Positions 9,150 through 17,609 of a stretch of 64,000 nucleotides of DNA are shown here, one piece after another. The translations under genes and the position numbers were made by a program. This DNA comes from Pseudonocardiales bacterium. GTDB lineage: Bacteria; Actinomycetota; Actinomycetes; Mycobacteriales; Pseudonocardiaceae. Position 1 is the stretch's first letter, and each line of letters opens with the position of its first letter. The stretch is from positions 34,351 to 98,350 of the forward strand of contig JAFAWY010000064.1 in NCBI GenBank assembly GCA_019241525.1. The letters run 5' to 3'. The notes under the pieces are model-generated. The model worked only from the letters and a program-made list of their open reading frames with translations, did no database searches and was not told where the DNA came from.

Positions 9150-10799
9150 GTGACCATCCGAGCCCCGATCGCCGGCGACTTACCTGACTCGTCTGGTTCC
9201 TTCGCTGGTCGCGTCGATCGAGGCTCCCTGACGGCCATCGGACCGCGCGCCACCCTTGCTGTCCCTGTTGTCCCCGGTATGCAGACATATCGGGGAGGCG
9301 AGGGGGAGCCTGATGTGCAGGCCGGGTCAGCGGGGCAACGTGTGGTGCCCAGCTGGGCCGATCCGCTGCCGGCCCGCGCCAGCCGGATCGTCGGTGGCCC
9401 GCTGGGTCGCCACGCCGTCGTCGGCCGGCACTGGTTCTGGACCCCGCTTCGGGTGGTGCTGCTGTTCGCGACGATCACCTTGGCGTTGGGTTGGCTGGTC
9501 AAGGCTCCGTGCGCGCAGACCTACCGGGACAGCGCCGGTGCGCTCCAGGTGGACTGGCGGGACTGGCGCCAGTACAAGGCGATGTGCTACTCGGACACCA
9601 TCCCGCTCTACACCGCCGAGCGGTTGGATCAACGCGGGCTGGCCGGGTTCCCCTACGCCGCCTCATGGGTCGAGCACCGAGGTGAACCCGATCAGCAGGT
9701 GCGGTACATGGAATATCCGGTGCTCACCGGCATGTACCAGTGGGTGGCGGCCAAGCTCGCACAGAGTTGGATAGCGATCAGTCGCAGTGGTTGGCTGCCC
9801 ACCTCCGCCCCGGCCATCGTGTATTTCCACATCAGCGCGTTAGGTCTGAGCTTTGCCTGGCTGGTGACGGTATGGGCGCTGGTCAAGCTGTCCCCACGAC
9901 GCCCCTGGGACGCCGCGCTGGCCGCATTGTCACCCCTGGTGATCGTGCACGCGTTCACCAACTTCGATGTGTTGGCTACCGCGCTGGCCACCACGGGATT
10001 GCTGGCGTGGGCGCGGCGACGTCCGGTGCTTGCCGGCGTGCTGCTGGGATGGGGCGCCGCCACCAAGGCCTACCCGGCATTGCTGCTGCTCCCGATCGTG
10101 CTGGTGGCGCTGCGTGCTGGGCGGCTACGGGCCGGATTGACCGCGGTTGCCGCGGCGGCAGTGTCCTGGTCCGTGGTCAACCTGCCGATCGCGTTGCTGT
10201 TCCCGCCCGGATGGGCGGAGTTCTTCCGGCTCAACAGCCGGCGCGGCGCCGACCCAGACACCCTGTACACCGTGCTGTCCGTGTTCACCGGCTGGCCTGG
10301 TTTTGCCCAGGTACGCACGCTGAACCTGGTCAGCGCAGCCCTGTTCGTGCTGGCCTGTGCAGCGATCATCTGGGTGGCTCTGACGGCGCCGCGTCCCCCT
10401 CGGCTGGCTGCGCTGTGCTTCCTGGTGGTGGCTGCGTTTCTGCTGGTGAACAAGGTGTGGAGCCCGCAGTACTCGTTGTGGCTGGTCCCGCTGGCGGCGC
10501 TGGCGATACCGCGGTGGAAACCGGTGCTGGCTTGGATGGCAATCGATGCCCTGCTGTGGGTTCCGCGGATGGCCTACTACCTGACCCCCGCGCATAAGGG
10601 CCTGCCCATCGAGCCGTTCCTGGGTGCCGTCGTTGTCCGTGACGCCGCCGTCGTCGCACTCGCTGCCCTCATCCTGCACAGCATCTACCGCCCCCCAACC
10701 GGCCCTGACCCGGATATGCAGACATACCGGGATAAAACCCAGCCCGCTAACCCGGATATGTCTCCCTATCAGCGTCGATATTGCGGTTACGCCAGTTGA
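9150..10799 (+). CDS. GT87-type integral membrane glycosyltransferase (DUF2029)
   Basis: Up to 549 residues with about ten hydrophobic helices, typical of GT87/GT-C polyprenyl-phosphate-mannose-dependent mannosyltransferases. These extend lipoglycans on the outer face of the membrane. Recognisable parts are GPLGRHAVVGRHWFWTPLRVVLL, the extracytoplasmic YTAERLDQRGLAGFPYAASW...VRYMEYPVLTGMYQW, and LGWGAATKAYPALLLLPIVL. The gene follows ponA as in mycobacteria. The start is uncertain: GTG 9150, or ATG 9280 inside a palindromic repeat. The C-terminal tail also contains repeat copies and overlaps the convergent nfo stop by 13 bases. Confidence 0.85.
   Translation: MTIRAPIAGDLPDSSGSFAGRVDRGSLTAIGPRATLAVPVVPGMQTYRGGEGEPDVQAGSAGQRVVPSWADPLPARASRIVGGPLGRHAVVGRHWFWTPLRVVLLFATITLALGWLVKAPCAQTYRDSAGALQVDWRDWRQYKAMCYSDTIPLYTAERLDQRGLAGFPYAASWVEHRGEPDQQVRYMEYPVLTGMYQWVAAKLAQSWIAISRSGWLPTSAPAIVYFHISALGLSFAWLVTVWALVKLSPRRPWDAALAALSPLVIVHAFTNFDVLATALATTGLLAWARRRPVLAGVLLGWGAATKAYPALLLLPIVLVALRAGRLRAGLTAVAAAAVSWSVVNLPIALLFPPGWAEFFRLNSRRGADPDTLYTVLSVFTGWPGFAQVRTLNLVSAALFVLACAAIIWVALTAPRPPRLAALCFLVVAAFLLVNKVWSPQYSLWLVPLAALAIPRWKPVLAWMAIDALLWVPRMAYYLTPAHKGLPIEPFLGAVVVRDAAVVALAALILHSIYRPPTGPDPDMQTYRDKTQPANPDMSPYQRRYCGYAS
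9272..9295. repeat. dispersed palindromic repeat, copy 1
   Basis: The sequence CCCGGTATG-CAGA-CATATCGGG forms a 9-base stem with one G-T pair. Related copies are at 10709-10731, 10751-10770 (inverted, partial) and 31484-31506, with a weaker one at 36801-36821. Here it covers a possible start codon of the GT87 gene. Confidence 0.5.
10709..10770. repeat. dispersed palindromic repeat, copies 2 and 3
   Basis: Two copies in opposite orientation lie in the last codons of the GT87 gene: CCCGGATATG-CAGACATACCGGG at 10709-10731 and CCCGGATATGTCTCCCTATC at 10751-10770. They encode a hydrophilic tail beyond the conserved membrane domain, as expected if the element was inserted at the gene end. Confidence 0.5.
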
Positions 10800-11554
10800 G
10801 CGCGTAGCCAGGCGATGTCGTCGGCTTGGGTGGCCGGGTCGGTTTCGAGGATGACGGGGGCATTGGCCGCTGCGCAGACTGCCACCAGCTGCTCGGGATC
10901 GATGGTGCCCTCGCGCAGCGGTGCGTGGCGGTCCCGTGCCGAGCCGAACTCGTCGCGGGAGTTGTTGCAGTGCACCAGATCAATCCGGCCGGTGATAGCC
11001 ATGATCCGATCAACGGCATCGGACAGGTCTTCTCCGGCGGCGAATGCGTGGCAGGTGTCCAGGCAGAAGCCGACGTCGTAGCCACCGATTGCATCCCACA
11101 ACCGCGCCAGCGAATCAAAGCGCCGAGCCATCGCGTTGTCGCCGCCGGCGGTGTTCTCCACCAGAATCTGGGTGGCGAAACCACCTTCCGCAGACTGCCG
11201 GTCGAACATCTTGCGCCAATTTTCAACCCCCTGCGCGGGATCCTCGTTCTTGGCGAGATGCCCACCGTGGACTACCAGACCACGTGCGCCGATCTCCGCA
11301 GCGGCGGTCGCATGCTGGATGACGAGCTTGCGAGAGGGAATTCGGATGCGGTTGTTCAACGACGCCACATTGAGCACATACGGTGAGTGGATGTAGACCG
11401 CCAGATCGGCGGCGAGTAGTTGCGCCGCTTGTGGATGGGGTTGCGGAGCGCGCCAATTCTGCGGATCGGAGAGGAAAAACTGCACCGCTGCAGCATTGCG
11501 CTGAGTAGCCGCGGTCACCGGGTCGTTGTCGCTGACGTGGGCACCGATTCGCAT
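10787..11554 (-). CDS. nfo: deoxyribonuclease IV (endonuclease IV, AP endonuclease)
   Basis: A 255-residue TIM-barrel AP endonuclease of base excision repair. Signature segments in order are MRIGAHVSDNDPV, VYIHSPYVLNVAS, GLVVHGGHL, ILVENTAGG, VGFCLDTCHAFAAGEDL and DLVHCNNSRDEFGSARDRHAPLREGTID. The last ends in the third family pattern. The His, Asp and Glu residues in these blocks form the trinuclear zinc site. Its 3' end overlaps the convergent GT87 gene by 13 bases. In M. tuberculosis there is no endonuclease IV gene at this spot, so it looks inserted between the GT87 and rpsF parts of the core. Confidence 0.93.
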   Translation of the reverse strand: MRIGAHVSDNDPVTAATQRNAAAVQFFLSDPQNWRAPQPHPQAAQLLAADLAVYIHSPYVLNVASLNNRIRIPSRKLVIQHATAAAEIGARGLVVHGGHLAKNEDPAQGVENWRKMFDRQSAEGGFATQILVENTAGGDNAMARRFDSLARLWDAIGGYDVGFCLDTCHAFAAGEDLSDAVDRIMAITGRIDLVHCNNSRDEFGSARDRHAPLREGTIDPEQLVAVCAAANAPVILETDPATQADDIAWLRAQLA

Positions 11555-11722
11555 ATCTATAGCCTAGAGGTGTCGCTTGAGGGCAATCGGCGTACCCGTA
11601 GCGTACACAGCGAGTGCATAGAGTAACCACGATGTGCTGAAAGTAGTGGTTATCGTCACAGAGAGCCTCTATTGTCGTTACTCTAAAGACACAGTCAGGC
11701 ACACAGCGACACGGAGGCACCT

Positions 11723-12625
11723 ATGGGTACAGGGGCGAGGGTGACCACGGTTGCGGGGGCAGCCACGTTACTGTGCGCTGCTAGCGCATTTGCAGGGGGC
11801 CTCGCGGCCTTTGCTGCACCCTCTACCGTTTCCACCCCCCCACCTGTTCTCGCATCAGCACCTATGCCCATGCTGGTGGGCAGTTGTGGGGACACGGTAC
11901 GTGGCGAACCTGGACAGCGAGTGGGCGTCCGGCTAGCCGATCTACGAGTGGCCGATGTGGGCGAGGTACCCGCCAGCGGGTCTCGCACCTACGACGCCAC
12001 GCCAGCGTTGCGCAAGATGATGGGACCGATGGCTCCGGCATGCAAACTGACCGCAGAGCCGTTGCCCGTCGCCAGTCCGGTTGACAAGATTATTTCGCCC
12101 GCTGTCGCGCCGCTGAAGGGCGCGCTGGGCCAGGTTCCGGTAATCGGCCAGCAGGTAGCGCCGGCACCGGCCGCGCCGCCAGCTGCGGCGCAGGCACAGC
12201 CCGGGGCGCAGCCCGGGCCAGCAGCGGCGCCGCCGCCTGCTCTGACCGCACCGGCCCCGGGGCCGTTCTTCGGTCCCACGATGCCCACTGACTTCCCGTT
12301 CACGCTGGGCGCTTTCAACAGCGGCATGCCCCATTTCAACTACGCCGATCTGCTCGCGATTAGCCGTCCCGGCGCTGGGGGTATCGGGAAGCTGTCTGCC
12401 GGTGTGTTGACCGCTGATCTATTCGGCACTCCGTCAGTGAGCAATGGCAGTACGGGTCTGGGCAAGCAAAGTGCCGCTGCCAACGATGTCGCCGCCGCTG
12501 GTCGGGCGTCTGCGTTGCCGGCAAGCGGTGTGGAGCGCATTGCTCTGCCGATCTTTGTGGCAGTACTGATGCTGGCCAGTGTGACCGCCGCTTTGCTGCG
12601 GAGCTGGGTTCTCGGGCGGCGATAG
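11723..12625 (+). CDS. secreted/membrane-anchored Ala-Pro-rich protein, function unknown
   Basis: A 300-residue protein with an N-terminal signal-like segment (VTTVAGAATLLCAASAFAGG), a low-complexity Ala/Pro/Gln centre around residues 145-175, and a C-terminal hydrophobic helix followed by RSWVLGRR. That arrangement suggests export and anchoring by the C-terminal helix. Two cysteines (LVGSCGDTV and APACKLT) may form a disulfide. No known domain is recognised. A 15-base-pair hairpin follows the stop. The function cannot be inferred from its neighbours, which are core ribosomal genes. Confidence 0.7.
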   Translation: MGTGARVTTVAGAATLLCAASAFAGGLAAFAAPSTVSTPPPVLASAPMPMLVGSCGDTVRGEPGQRVGVRLADLRVADVGEVPASGSRTYDATPALRKMMGPMAPACKLTAEPLPVASPVDKIISPAVAPLKGALGQVPVIGQQVAPAPAAPPAAAQAQPGAQPGPAAAPPPALTAPAPGPFFGPTMPTDFPFTLGAFNSGMPHFNYADLLAISRPGAGGIGKLSAGVLTADLFGTPSVSNGSTGLGKQSAAANDVAAAGRASALPASGVERIALPIFVAVLMLASVTAALLRSWVLGRR

Positions 12626-12663
12626 GCCCCTTGAGCTACTAAGCTCGGTCGACGGCGGATTCT

Positions 12664-12699
12664 CAGACCGCCCCGCGATTGTTGTCGCGGGGCGGTCTG
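12664..12699 (+). terminator. strong stem-loop between the Ala-Pro-rich gene and rpsF
   Basis: A perfect 15-base-pair inverted repeat (arms CAGACCGCCCCGCGA and its complement, loop TTGTTG). Only a weak T-run follows, so it may be a terminator of the upstream gene or part of the rpsF leader. Confidence 0.65.
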
Positions 12700-12783
12700 T
12701 TGCTATCCTGCTGCCCGTCGCCGCGCGGCTGTGTGCGGTGACGGTTAGATCGCCGGCTGGTCGTTGGCGGGCCGGCTCCTCCT

Positions 12784-12830
12784 GCCACGGAGAGTCCGTG
12801 GCCGAATAGTCCACAGGAGGTCAGTGTTTT
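12784..12830 (+). promoter_or_regulatory. candidate rpsF leader structure (S6:S18-type autoregulation)
   Basis: A perfect hairpin GCCACGGA-GAG-TCCGTGGC at 12784-12802 runs into CCGAATAGTCCAC and then the AGGAGG ribosome site ahead of rpsF. Leaders of rpsF-rpsR operons in many bacteria bind the S6:S18 complex through a hairpin with a CCG element. The resemblance here is by eye only. Confidence 0.3.
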
Positions 12831-13127
12831 ATGCGTCGCTACGAGATGATGGTGATCCTCGATCCCCAACTTGATGAACGCACTGTGGCGCCCTCGCTGG
12901 ACCAGTATCTCAGCGTGGTGAAGACGCAGGGCGGCAGGATCGAGAAGGTTGACGTCTGGGGCAAGCGCCGGCTGTCCTATGAAATCAACAAGCACACCGA
13001 GGGCATCTATGCGGTACTCGACATGTCGTGTACCCCCGCCGTGGTAGCTGAGCTCGACCGACAACTATCGCTGAGCGAGTCGGTGTTGCGCACCAAGGTG
13101 TTGCGACGGGACGCGAGAAAGGGCTGA
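12831..13127 (+). CDS. rpsF: 30S ribosomal protein S6
   Basis: A 98-residue protein starting [23 protein letters not shown], with [27 protein letters not shown], the conserved core of bacterial S6. It binds the central domain of 16S rRNA together with S18, encoded two genes downstream. It is preceded by AGGAGG and separated from ssb by one base, so rpsF-ssb-rpsR-rplI is an operon, as in most actinobacteria. Confidence 0.97.
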   Translation: MRRYEMMVILDPQLDERTVAPSLDQYLSVVKTQGGRIEKVDVWGKRRLSYEINKHTEGIYAVLDMSCTPAVVAELDRQLSLSESVLRTKVLRRDARKG

Positions 13128-13128
13128 C

Positions 13129-13617
13129 GTGGCGGGCGAAACCGTTATCACGGTAATCGGAAACCTGACGGCTGACCCGGAGCTGCGGTTTACCCCTTCC
13201 GGTGCAGCGGTAGCCAACTTCACGGTGGCCTCCACACCGCGCACTTTCGATCGCCAAACCGGCGAGTGGAAGGACGGCGAGGCGCTGTTCTTGCGGTGCA
13301 ATATCTGGCGGCAAGCTGCGGAGAACACCGCTGAGTCGCTGACCCGGGGTATGCGAGTCATCGTCAGCGGACGGTTGCGGCAACGCTCGTTCGAAACCCG
13401 AGAGGGCGAGAAGCGTACCGTGATGGAGATGGAGGTCGACGAAGTCGGCCCGTCGTTGCGTTATGCCACCGCGAAGGTGAATCGCGCTACCCGGCAGGGC
13501 AGTTCGTCGGGCGGCTACGGCGCCTCAGGTGGAGCTGCCGATGACCCGTGGAGTTCGGCACCTCAGGCTGGGTCCGGCAACGGAGCCGGTGGGTACGACG
13601 ACGAGCCACCGTTTTAG
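13129..13617 (+). CDS. ssb: single-stranded DNA-binding protein
   Basis: A 162-residue SSB that coats single-stranded DNA in replication and repair. The OB fold covers about residues 1-110 ([34 protein letters not shown], then [36 protein letters not shown]). A Gly/Ser-rich linker leads to the acidic tip DDEPPF that recruits partner proteins. It starts with GTG one base after the rpsF stop. Genomic association with rpsF and rpsR marks it as the main housekeeping SSB. Confidence 0.97.
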   Translation: MAGETVITVIGNLTADPELRFTPSGAAVANFTVASTPRTFDRQTGEWKDGEALFLRCNIWRQAAENTAESLTRGMRVIVSGRLRQRSFETREGEKRTVMEMEVDEVGPSLRYATAKVNRATRQGSSSGGYGASGGAADDPWSSAPQAGSGNGAGGYDDEPPF

Positions 13618-13689
13618 GTCTTCGTCACGTCGGTAGCTGTGTCAGCATTGTTTAAGACCATCTCGTAGCACCGTAGGAGCAGTTGAGTT

Positions 13690-13926
13690 ATGGCCAAGCC
13701 GCCAGTACGCAAGCCGAAGAAGAAGATTTGTGTCTTCTGCAAGGACAAGGGCGTCTACATCGATTACAAGGACACCGGCCTGCTGCGCAAGTACATCTCC
13801 GATCGCGGCAAGATCCGGGCTCGCCGAGTCACCGGCAACTGTAGTCAGCACCAGCGTGATGTCGCGATCGCCGTGAAGAACGCTCGCGAAGTCGCGTTGC
13901 TGCCATATACCTCGACCGCACGTTGA
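13690..13926 (+). CDS. rpsR: 30S ribosomal protein S18
   Basis: A 78-residue basic protein with [58 protein letters not shown], the full S18 core. The CxxC together with the later Cys and His residues is compatible with the zinc-binding C+ form of S18. Actinobacteria often carry a second, zinc-independent copy elsewhere; only this one is in the window. It pairs with S6 in the 30S subunit. Confidence 0.96.
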   Translation: MAKPPVRKPKKKICVFCKDKGVYIDYKDTGLLRKYISDRGKIRARRVTGNCSQHQRDVAIAVKNAREVALLPYTSTAR

Positions 13927-13947
13927 TCACGAGGAGGAGGAGATCAC

Positions 13948-14403
13948 GTGAAGATCATTCTCACTGCTGACGTCCCCCAACTCGGCGGACCCGGCGATCT
14001 CGTGCAGGTCAAGGACGGCTACGCACGCAACTACCTGCTGCCCCGGCACCTGGCCATCGTGGCGACCAAGGGTGCGGAGAAGCAGGTGGCCACCATCCGG
14101 CGGGCACAGCAGGCAAGGCAGATCCGGGATCTCGACCACGCTCGGGAAGTCGCCGGCTCGCTGTCGGGACTCGGGACCGTGACGGTGACCGCGAAGGCCG
14201 CGCGATCCGGCGGCAAGCTTTTCGGCTCGATCACCGCGGCCGATGTGGTGGATGCGGTGCGTGCTGCGGGTGGTCCCCCGCTGGACAAGCGCGCCGTCGA
14301 CCTCGGTGGGCATATCAAGTCGGCTGGCACCTACCAGGCCACCGTCCGGCTCCACCCCGACGTCTCGGTCACCGTCCCCCTGAAGGTCACCACCGCCGAC
14401 TGA
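13948..14403 (+). CDS. rplI: 50S ribosomal protein L9
   Basis: A 151-residue protein. The N-terminal domain MKIILTADVPQLGGPGDLVQVKDGYARNYLLPRHLA is the L9 signature, followed by the long connecting helix and a C-terminal rRNA-binding domain (LFGSITAADVVDAV). It is preceded by GAGGAGGAG. It closes the rpsF-ssb-rpsR-rplI operon and is followed by a classic intrinsic terminator. Confidence 0.97.
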   Translation: MKIILTADVPQLGGPGDLVQVKDGYARNYLLPRHLAIVATKGAEKQVATIRRAQQARQIRDLDHAREVAGSLSGLGTVTVTAKAARSGGKLFGSITAADVVDAVRAAGGPPLDKRAVDLGGHIKSAGTYQATVRLHPDVSVTVPLKVTTAD

Positions 14404-14418
14404 GCCCACGGCTCCTCG

Positions 14419-14453
14419 AAAAACCGCAGTCTGGATCCAGACTGCGGTTTTTT
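14419..14453 (+). terminator. intrinsic terminator of the rpsF-rplI operon
   Basis: A fully symmetric stem ACCGCAGTCTG-GATC-CAGACTGCGGT is flanked by an A-run upstream and a T6 run downstream, 15 bases after the rplI stop. It also forms the first half of a two-hairpin repeat seen again at 36989-37057. Confidence 0.85.
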
Positions 14454-14490
14454 GTGCCTCAAAACAGCAGTCTGCATCCAGACTGTGGTC
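14421..14490. repeat. two-hairpin dispersed repeat, copy 1
   Basis: Two stem-loops built on CAGTCTG-GATC-CAGACTG and CAGTCTG-CATC-CAGACTG lie 35 bases apart. The same pair recurs between hpnH and dxs at 36989-37057. Together they define a mobile-looking intergenic element of about 70 bases. Confidence 0.6.
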
Positions 14491-14553
14491 GTGGGTACCG
14501 ACACGCCAGGGCAGAGTGCTTAATACGGACACGCCGCGCGGCGGCAGAAAAAC

Positions 14554-14662
14554 TTGTCCACAGCGGCACCTGGGCATCTGACCAGGGGTAATCGCACAAT
14601 GTTGGCGAGCTTTCCCCAGACTGTCCCCAATGAGGTGCCCCGGCATGGGCAGCGGTGGACAA
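14554..14662. promoter_or_regulatory. DnaA-box-like sites upstream of dnaB
   Basis: TTGTCCACA at 14554-14562 equals the high-GC actinobacterial form of the DnaA box. GGTGGACAA at 14654-14662 is an opposite-strand site with one mismatch. They lie 200-300 bases before the dnaB start and could link dnaB expression to DnaA. The rest of 14491-14857 has no gene. Confidence 0.4.
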
Positions 14663-14857
14663 GCGGTCCGGAAGGCGTCCCCAGGCTGTCCCCAGACAGC
14701 ATCCCCACCGGTTTGCTCAACGCGCGAGACCGCCCCTAGCCTCCCTCGACACCCGAAGGAACGGTTACGCAACCGGTTCGAGCCGACACTGTCAGTGTCA
14801 TCGGGTAGAACAAGCGTTCGAGGCAACGTTGGGGAGTCGGCGAAGGGGGACGCAGGG

Positions 14858-17293
14858 GTGGCGCTGGTTGACGACCGCGGTGTCCGGTTCGACCGCGGCG
14901 AGCAAGTGGCCGGGCAGGCCTTCGATCGGCAGCCGCCGCAGGACATTACGGCTGAGCAGTCCGTACTCGGCGGAATGTTGCTGTCCAAAGACGCCATCGC
15001 CAGCGTCGTCGAGGTCTTGCGGAGTCAAGACTTCTACCGTCCCGCTCATCAAGTGGTCTTCGACAGCATCCTTGACCTCTACGGGCGTGGTGAGCCAGCC
15101 GATCCGATCACCGTGTCGGCTGAACTGGAACGCCGCGGTGAGTTGCTTCGCGTCGGCGGAGCGCCCTACCTGCATACCTTGATCTCAACTGTCCCCACCG
15201 CGGCAAACGCGGGGTATTACGCCGAGATCGTCGCCGGCAAGGCCGTGCTGCGACGTCTCGTGGAAGCCGGGACTCGGATCGTGCAGTTGGGCTACCACGG
15301 CTCGGACGGCGCCGACGTCGACGAGGTGGTCGACCGCGCGCAGGCTGCCGTCTACGAGGTCACCGAGCGGCGAATGAGTGAGGATTACATCGCGCTCGAG
15401 GAACTGCTCCAGCCCACCATGGATGAGATCGACGCGATCGCCTCGCGTGGTGGTGCTTCGGCGGGCGTTCCGACTGGTTTCGCGGATCTCGACGCGGTGA
15501 CCAACGGGTTGCATCCCGGCCAGATGGTGATCATCGCGGCCCGGCCGGGTATCGGAAAGGCGCTCGCGCTCGACACCCGGCTGCCGACGCCAACTGGCTG
15601 GACGACGATGGGTGATGTCGCGGTAGGCGACACATTGCTGGGCGCGGACGGGCACCCCACCACCGTGCTGGCAGCTACTGATGCGCTCCAAGGACGACCT
15701 TGTTATGAGGTCGAGTTCTCCGACGGTACGGTCATCGTCGCTGACGGGAACCATCAATGGCTTACCCAGACTCAACCTTCGTGTCCTTCGGCGCAGCAAG
15801 CCGCAGCGGAGGTGCGTACTACCGAGGAGATCGCGGCAACACTTCGCTGCGCCACTCATCAGAGGCTCAATCACTCGGTGGTCAATTGCCGGCCGCTTGA
15901 CCTACCTGAGCAGGAATTGCTCATTCCGCCCTACTCGCTTGGTGCATGGCTCGGTGACGGCGCCAGCTGCGCGGCGGATTTCATCGGCATTGATCCAGCG
16001 ATCATCGTGCACATCGAAGCAGAGGGATTAGACGCCGTGCCGCAAGGCGGGATGCTGTACTCGTTGCAGCTTCCCGAAGCTGAGCAAAGCCATCGTGGGA
16101 CTGTCCAGGCGCGGCTAGGTACGCTTGGGCTGCTCGGGAACAAGCACATCCCCCGGGCCTACTTGCGGGGTTCCCTCCCGCAGCGGCACGCTCTTCTCGC
16201 TGGCTTACTCGATACTGCTGGCACGGTCATATCCACTGGTCTCGTCCAGATTTGCGTCGCCGCTGCCCAGCTTGCCCGTGATATCCGGGAACTCATTGTC
16301 AGTCTCGGTTACCGGGGCGAAATAGCGACGAGGCGGGTAGACCAGCAAGGCGATCAGCTGGCAGCTGGAGTGCCGGCCCAGCCGGCGGACACCGTTCATG
16401 TCCTGACCTTCAGCACTGAAGACGATGTCTTTCGCCTGGAGGGCAAGCGGTTGGCTCACAAGCAACGTCGGCGGCATTGCGCTGCCCAGGCAAGCCTGCG
16501 CTACATCGTTGACGTGCGGAAAATCCCCTCCGTGCCGGTGCGATGTGTGCAGGTGGACAATGCCGACCATCTGTACCTGGCCGGGGAATCGATGATCCCG
16601 ACGCACAACTCCACTCTCGGATTGGACCTCGCGCGCTCCTGCTCGGTTGCTCACGGTATGACCAGCGTGATCTTTTCGCTGGAGATGAGCCGCACGGAGA
16701 TCGTCATGCGGCTACTGTCGGCCGAGGCCAAAATCCGCTTGGCAGATATGCGATCCGGCCGGATGAGCGACGATGACTGGACCCGGTTGGCTCGGCGGAT
16801 GGGCGAGATCAGCGAGGCTCCGCTTTTCATCGACGATTCGCCGAACATGACGATGATGGAGATCCGCGCCAAGGCGCGGCGGCTCAAGCAGCGCCACGAT
16901 TTACGTCTCATCGTCGTGGACTATATGCAGCTGATGACCTCGGGGAAGAAAGTCGAGTCCCGCCAACAGGAAGTCAGTGAGTTCTCCCGGCACCTCAAGC
17001 TGCTGGCCAAGGAGCTCGAGGTCCCCGTGGTCACCATCTCCCAGCTCAACCGTGGTCCCGAGCAGCGCACCGACAAGAAACCGATGCTCGCCGACCTTCG
17101 CGAGTCGGGCAGTTTGGAACAGGATGCCGACATGGTGATGCTGATCCACCGACCGGATGCGTGGGAACGGGACGATCCGCGCGCCGGTGAGGCAGATCTG
17201 ATCCTGGCCAAGCATCGAAACGGGCCGACCGCTACCGTGACGGTGGCCCATCAGCTGCATTACAGCCGTTTTTATGATCTGGCCCGGGATTGA
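14858..17293 (+). CDS. dnaB: replicative DNA helicase DnaB, interrupted by an intein
   Basis: An 811-residue precursor of the replicative helicase. The N-terminal domain starts PPQDITAEQSVLGGMLLSKDAIASVVEVL. The RecA-like domain begins PTGFADLDAVTNGLHPGQMVIIAARPGIGK. The Walker A sequence GIGK/ST is split by a 350-residue intein. Downstream come the helicase motifs IFSLEMS, LIVVDYMQLM and ISQLNRGPEQRTDKKPMLADLRESGSLEQDADMV. The GTG at 14858 (MALVDDRG after removal of upstream frame) is chosen; the open frame to 14630 is not DnaB-like and overlaps regulatory DNA. The spliced protein would be about 461 residues, normal for DnaB. Confidence 0.95.
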   Translation: MALVDDRGVRFDRGEQVAGQAFDRQPPQDITAEQSVLGGMLLSKDAIASVVEVLRSQDFYRPAHQVVFDSILDLYGRGEPADPITVSAELERRGELLRVGGAPYLHTLISTVPTAANAGYYAEIVAGKAVLRRLVEAGTRIVQLGYHGSDGADVDEVVDRAQAAVYEVTERRMSEDYIALEELLQPTMDEIDAIASRGGASAGVPTGFADLDAVTNGLHPGQMVIIAARPGIGKALALDTRLPTPTGWTTMGDVAVGDTLLGADGHPTTVLAATDALQGRPCYEVEFSDGTVIVADGNHQWLTQTQPSCPSAQQAAAEVRTTEEIAATLRCATHQRLNHSVVNCRPLDLPEQELLIPPYSLGAWLGDGASCAADFIGIDPAIIVHIEAEGLDAVPQGGMLYSLQLPEAEQSHRGTVQARLGTLGLLGNKHIPRAYLRGSLPQRHALLAGLLDTAGTVISTGLVQICVAAAQLARDIRELIVSLGYRGEIATRRVDQQGDQLAAGVPAQPADTVHVLTFSTEDDVFRLEGKRLAHKQRRRHCAAQASLRYIVDVRKIPSVPVRCVQVDNADHLYLAGESMIPTHNSTLGLDLARSCSVAHGMTSVIFSLEMSRTEIVMRLLSAEAKIRLADMRSGRMSDDDWTRLARRMGEISEAPLFIDDSPNMTMMEIRAKARRLKQRHDLRLIVVDYMQLMTSGKKVESRQQEVSEFSRHLKLLAKELEVPVVTISQLNRGPEQRTDKKPMLADLRESGSLEQDADMVMLIHRPDAWERDDPRAGEADLILAKHRNGPTATVTVAHQLHYSRFYDLARD
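15560..16609 (+). other. class 3 intein in DnaB with a degenerate LAGLIDADG endonuclease
   Basis: A 350-residue insertion exactly within the Walker A loop (GIGK|ALALDTRLPTPTGW ... IPTHN|STLGLDL). It starts with Ala instead of Cys/Ser and ends HN followed by Ser. The noncontiguous residues Trp67 (block B, NHQW), Cys329 (block F) and Thr348 (block G) form the W-C-T set of class 3 inteins, which use an internal Cys for splicing. Endonuclease block C (SLGAWLGDG) keeps Asp133. Block E reads LAGLLDTAG, with Ala220 where the second catalytic Asp is expected. Splicing is probably intact and homing probably lost. The insertion point is that of mycobacterial DnaB inteins. Confidence 0.9.
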
Positions 17294-17315
17294 CGCGCAC
17301 GGTTGGGCTGGTGGC

Positions 17316-17609
17316 TCAGCCCGGCTCACCACGACGTTTGCGATGGATTACCCACGCAAGGTTCACCAGAGCGACTGCGGCGAGCACTGCCAGCGCCACG
17401 CCCAGCACCGTCAACCCGGCCATGATCACCAATGCTGCGGCGACTGCGCAAAACACCAACCCGAAGCTGGCCAGCACGGCGCGCAGGGTCAGCGCGCTGT
17501 ACGCGGGGGGCGCACCGCCGAATCCAGCCGTCGGATCGTGATAGTCGGGCAGTCCCCGTTCGTAGTCTTCACGGCTGCGCTTGCGGCGCCGGTTTCCCTG
17601 CTGCGACAC
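17316..17609 (-). CDS. small two-helix membrane protein, conserved actinobacterial type
   Basis: A 97-residue protein with a basic and acidic N-terminus (MSQQGNRRRKRSREDYERGLPDYHDP) and two hydrophobic helices (AVLASFGLVFCAVAAALVIMAG and VLGVALAVLAAVALVNLAWVI), then a basic end. The pattern resembles small actinobacterial membrane proteins such as DUF6343, but the assignment is weak. It converges on dnaB with 22 bases between stops. The function is unknown. Confidence 0.6.
   Translation of the reverse strand: MSQQGNRRRKRSREDYERGLPDYHDPTAGFGGAPPAYSALTLRAVLASFGLVFCAVAAALVIMAGLTVLGVALAVLAAVALVNLAWVIHRKRRGEPG

Noticed and set aside
7939..9288. A 449-codon open frame antisense to ponA
   Set aside because: The composition is Arg/Gly-rich noise, and the plus strand encodes all three PBP transpeptidase motifs here.
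14630..14857. Upstream extension of dnaB to 14630
   Set aside because: The extra 76 codons are not DnaB-like and cover DnaA-box-like and repeat DNA. The GTG at 14858 gives the normal N-terminus.
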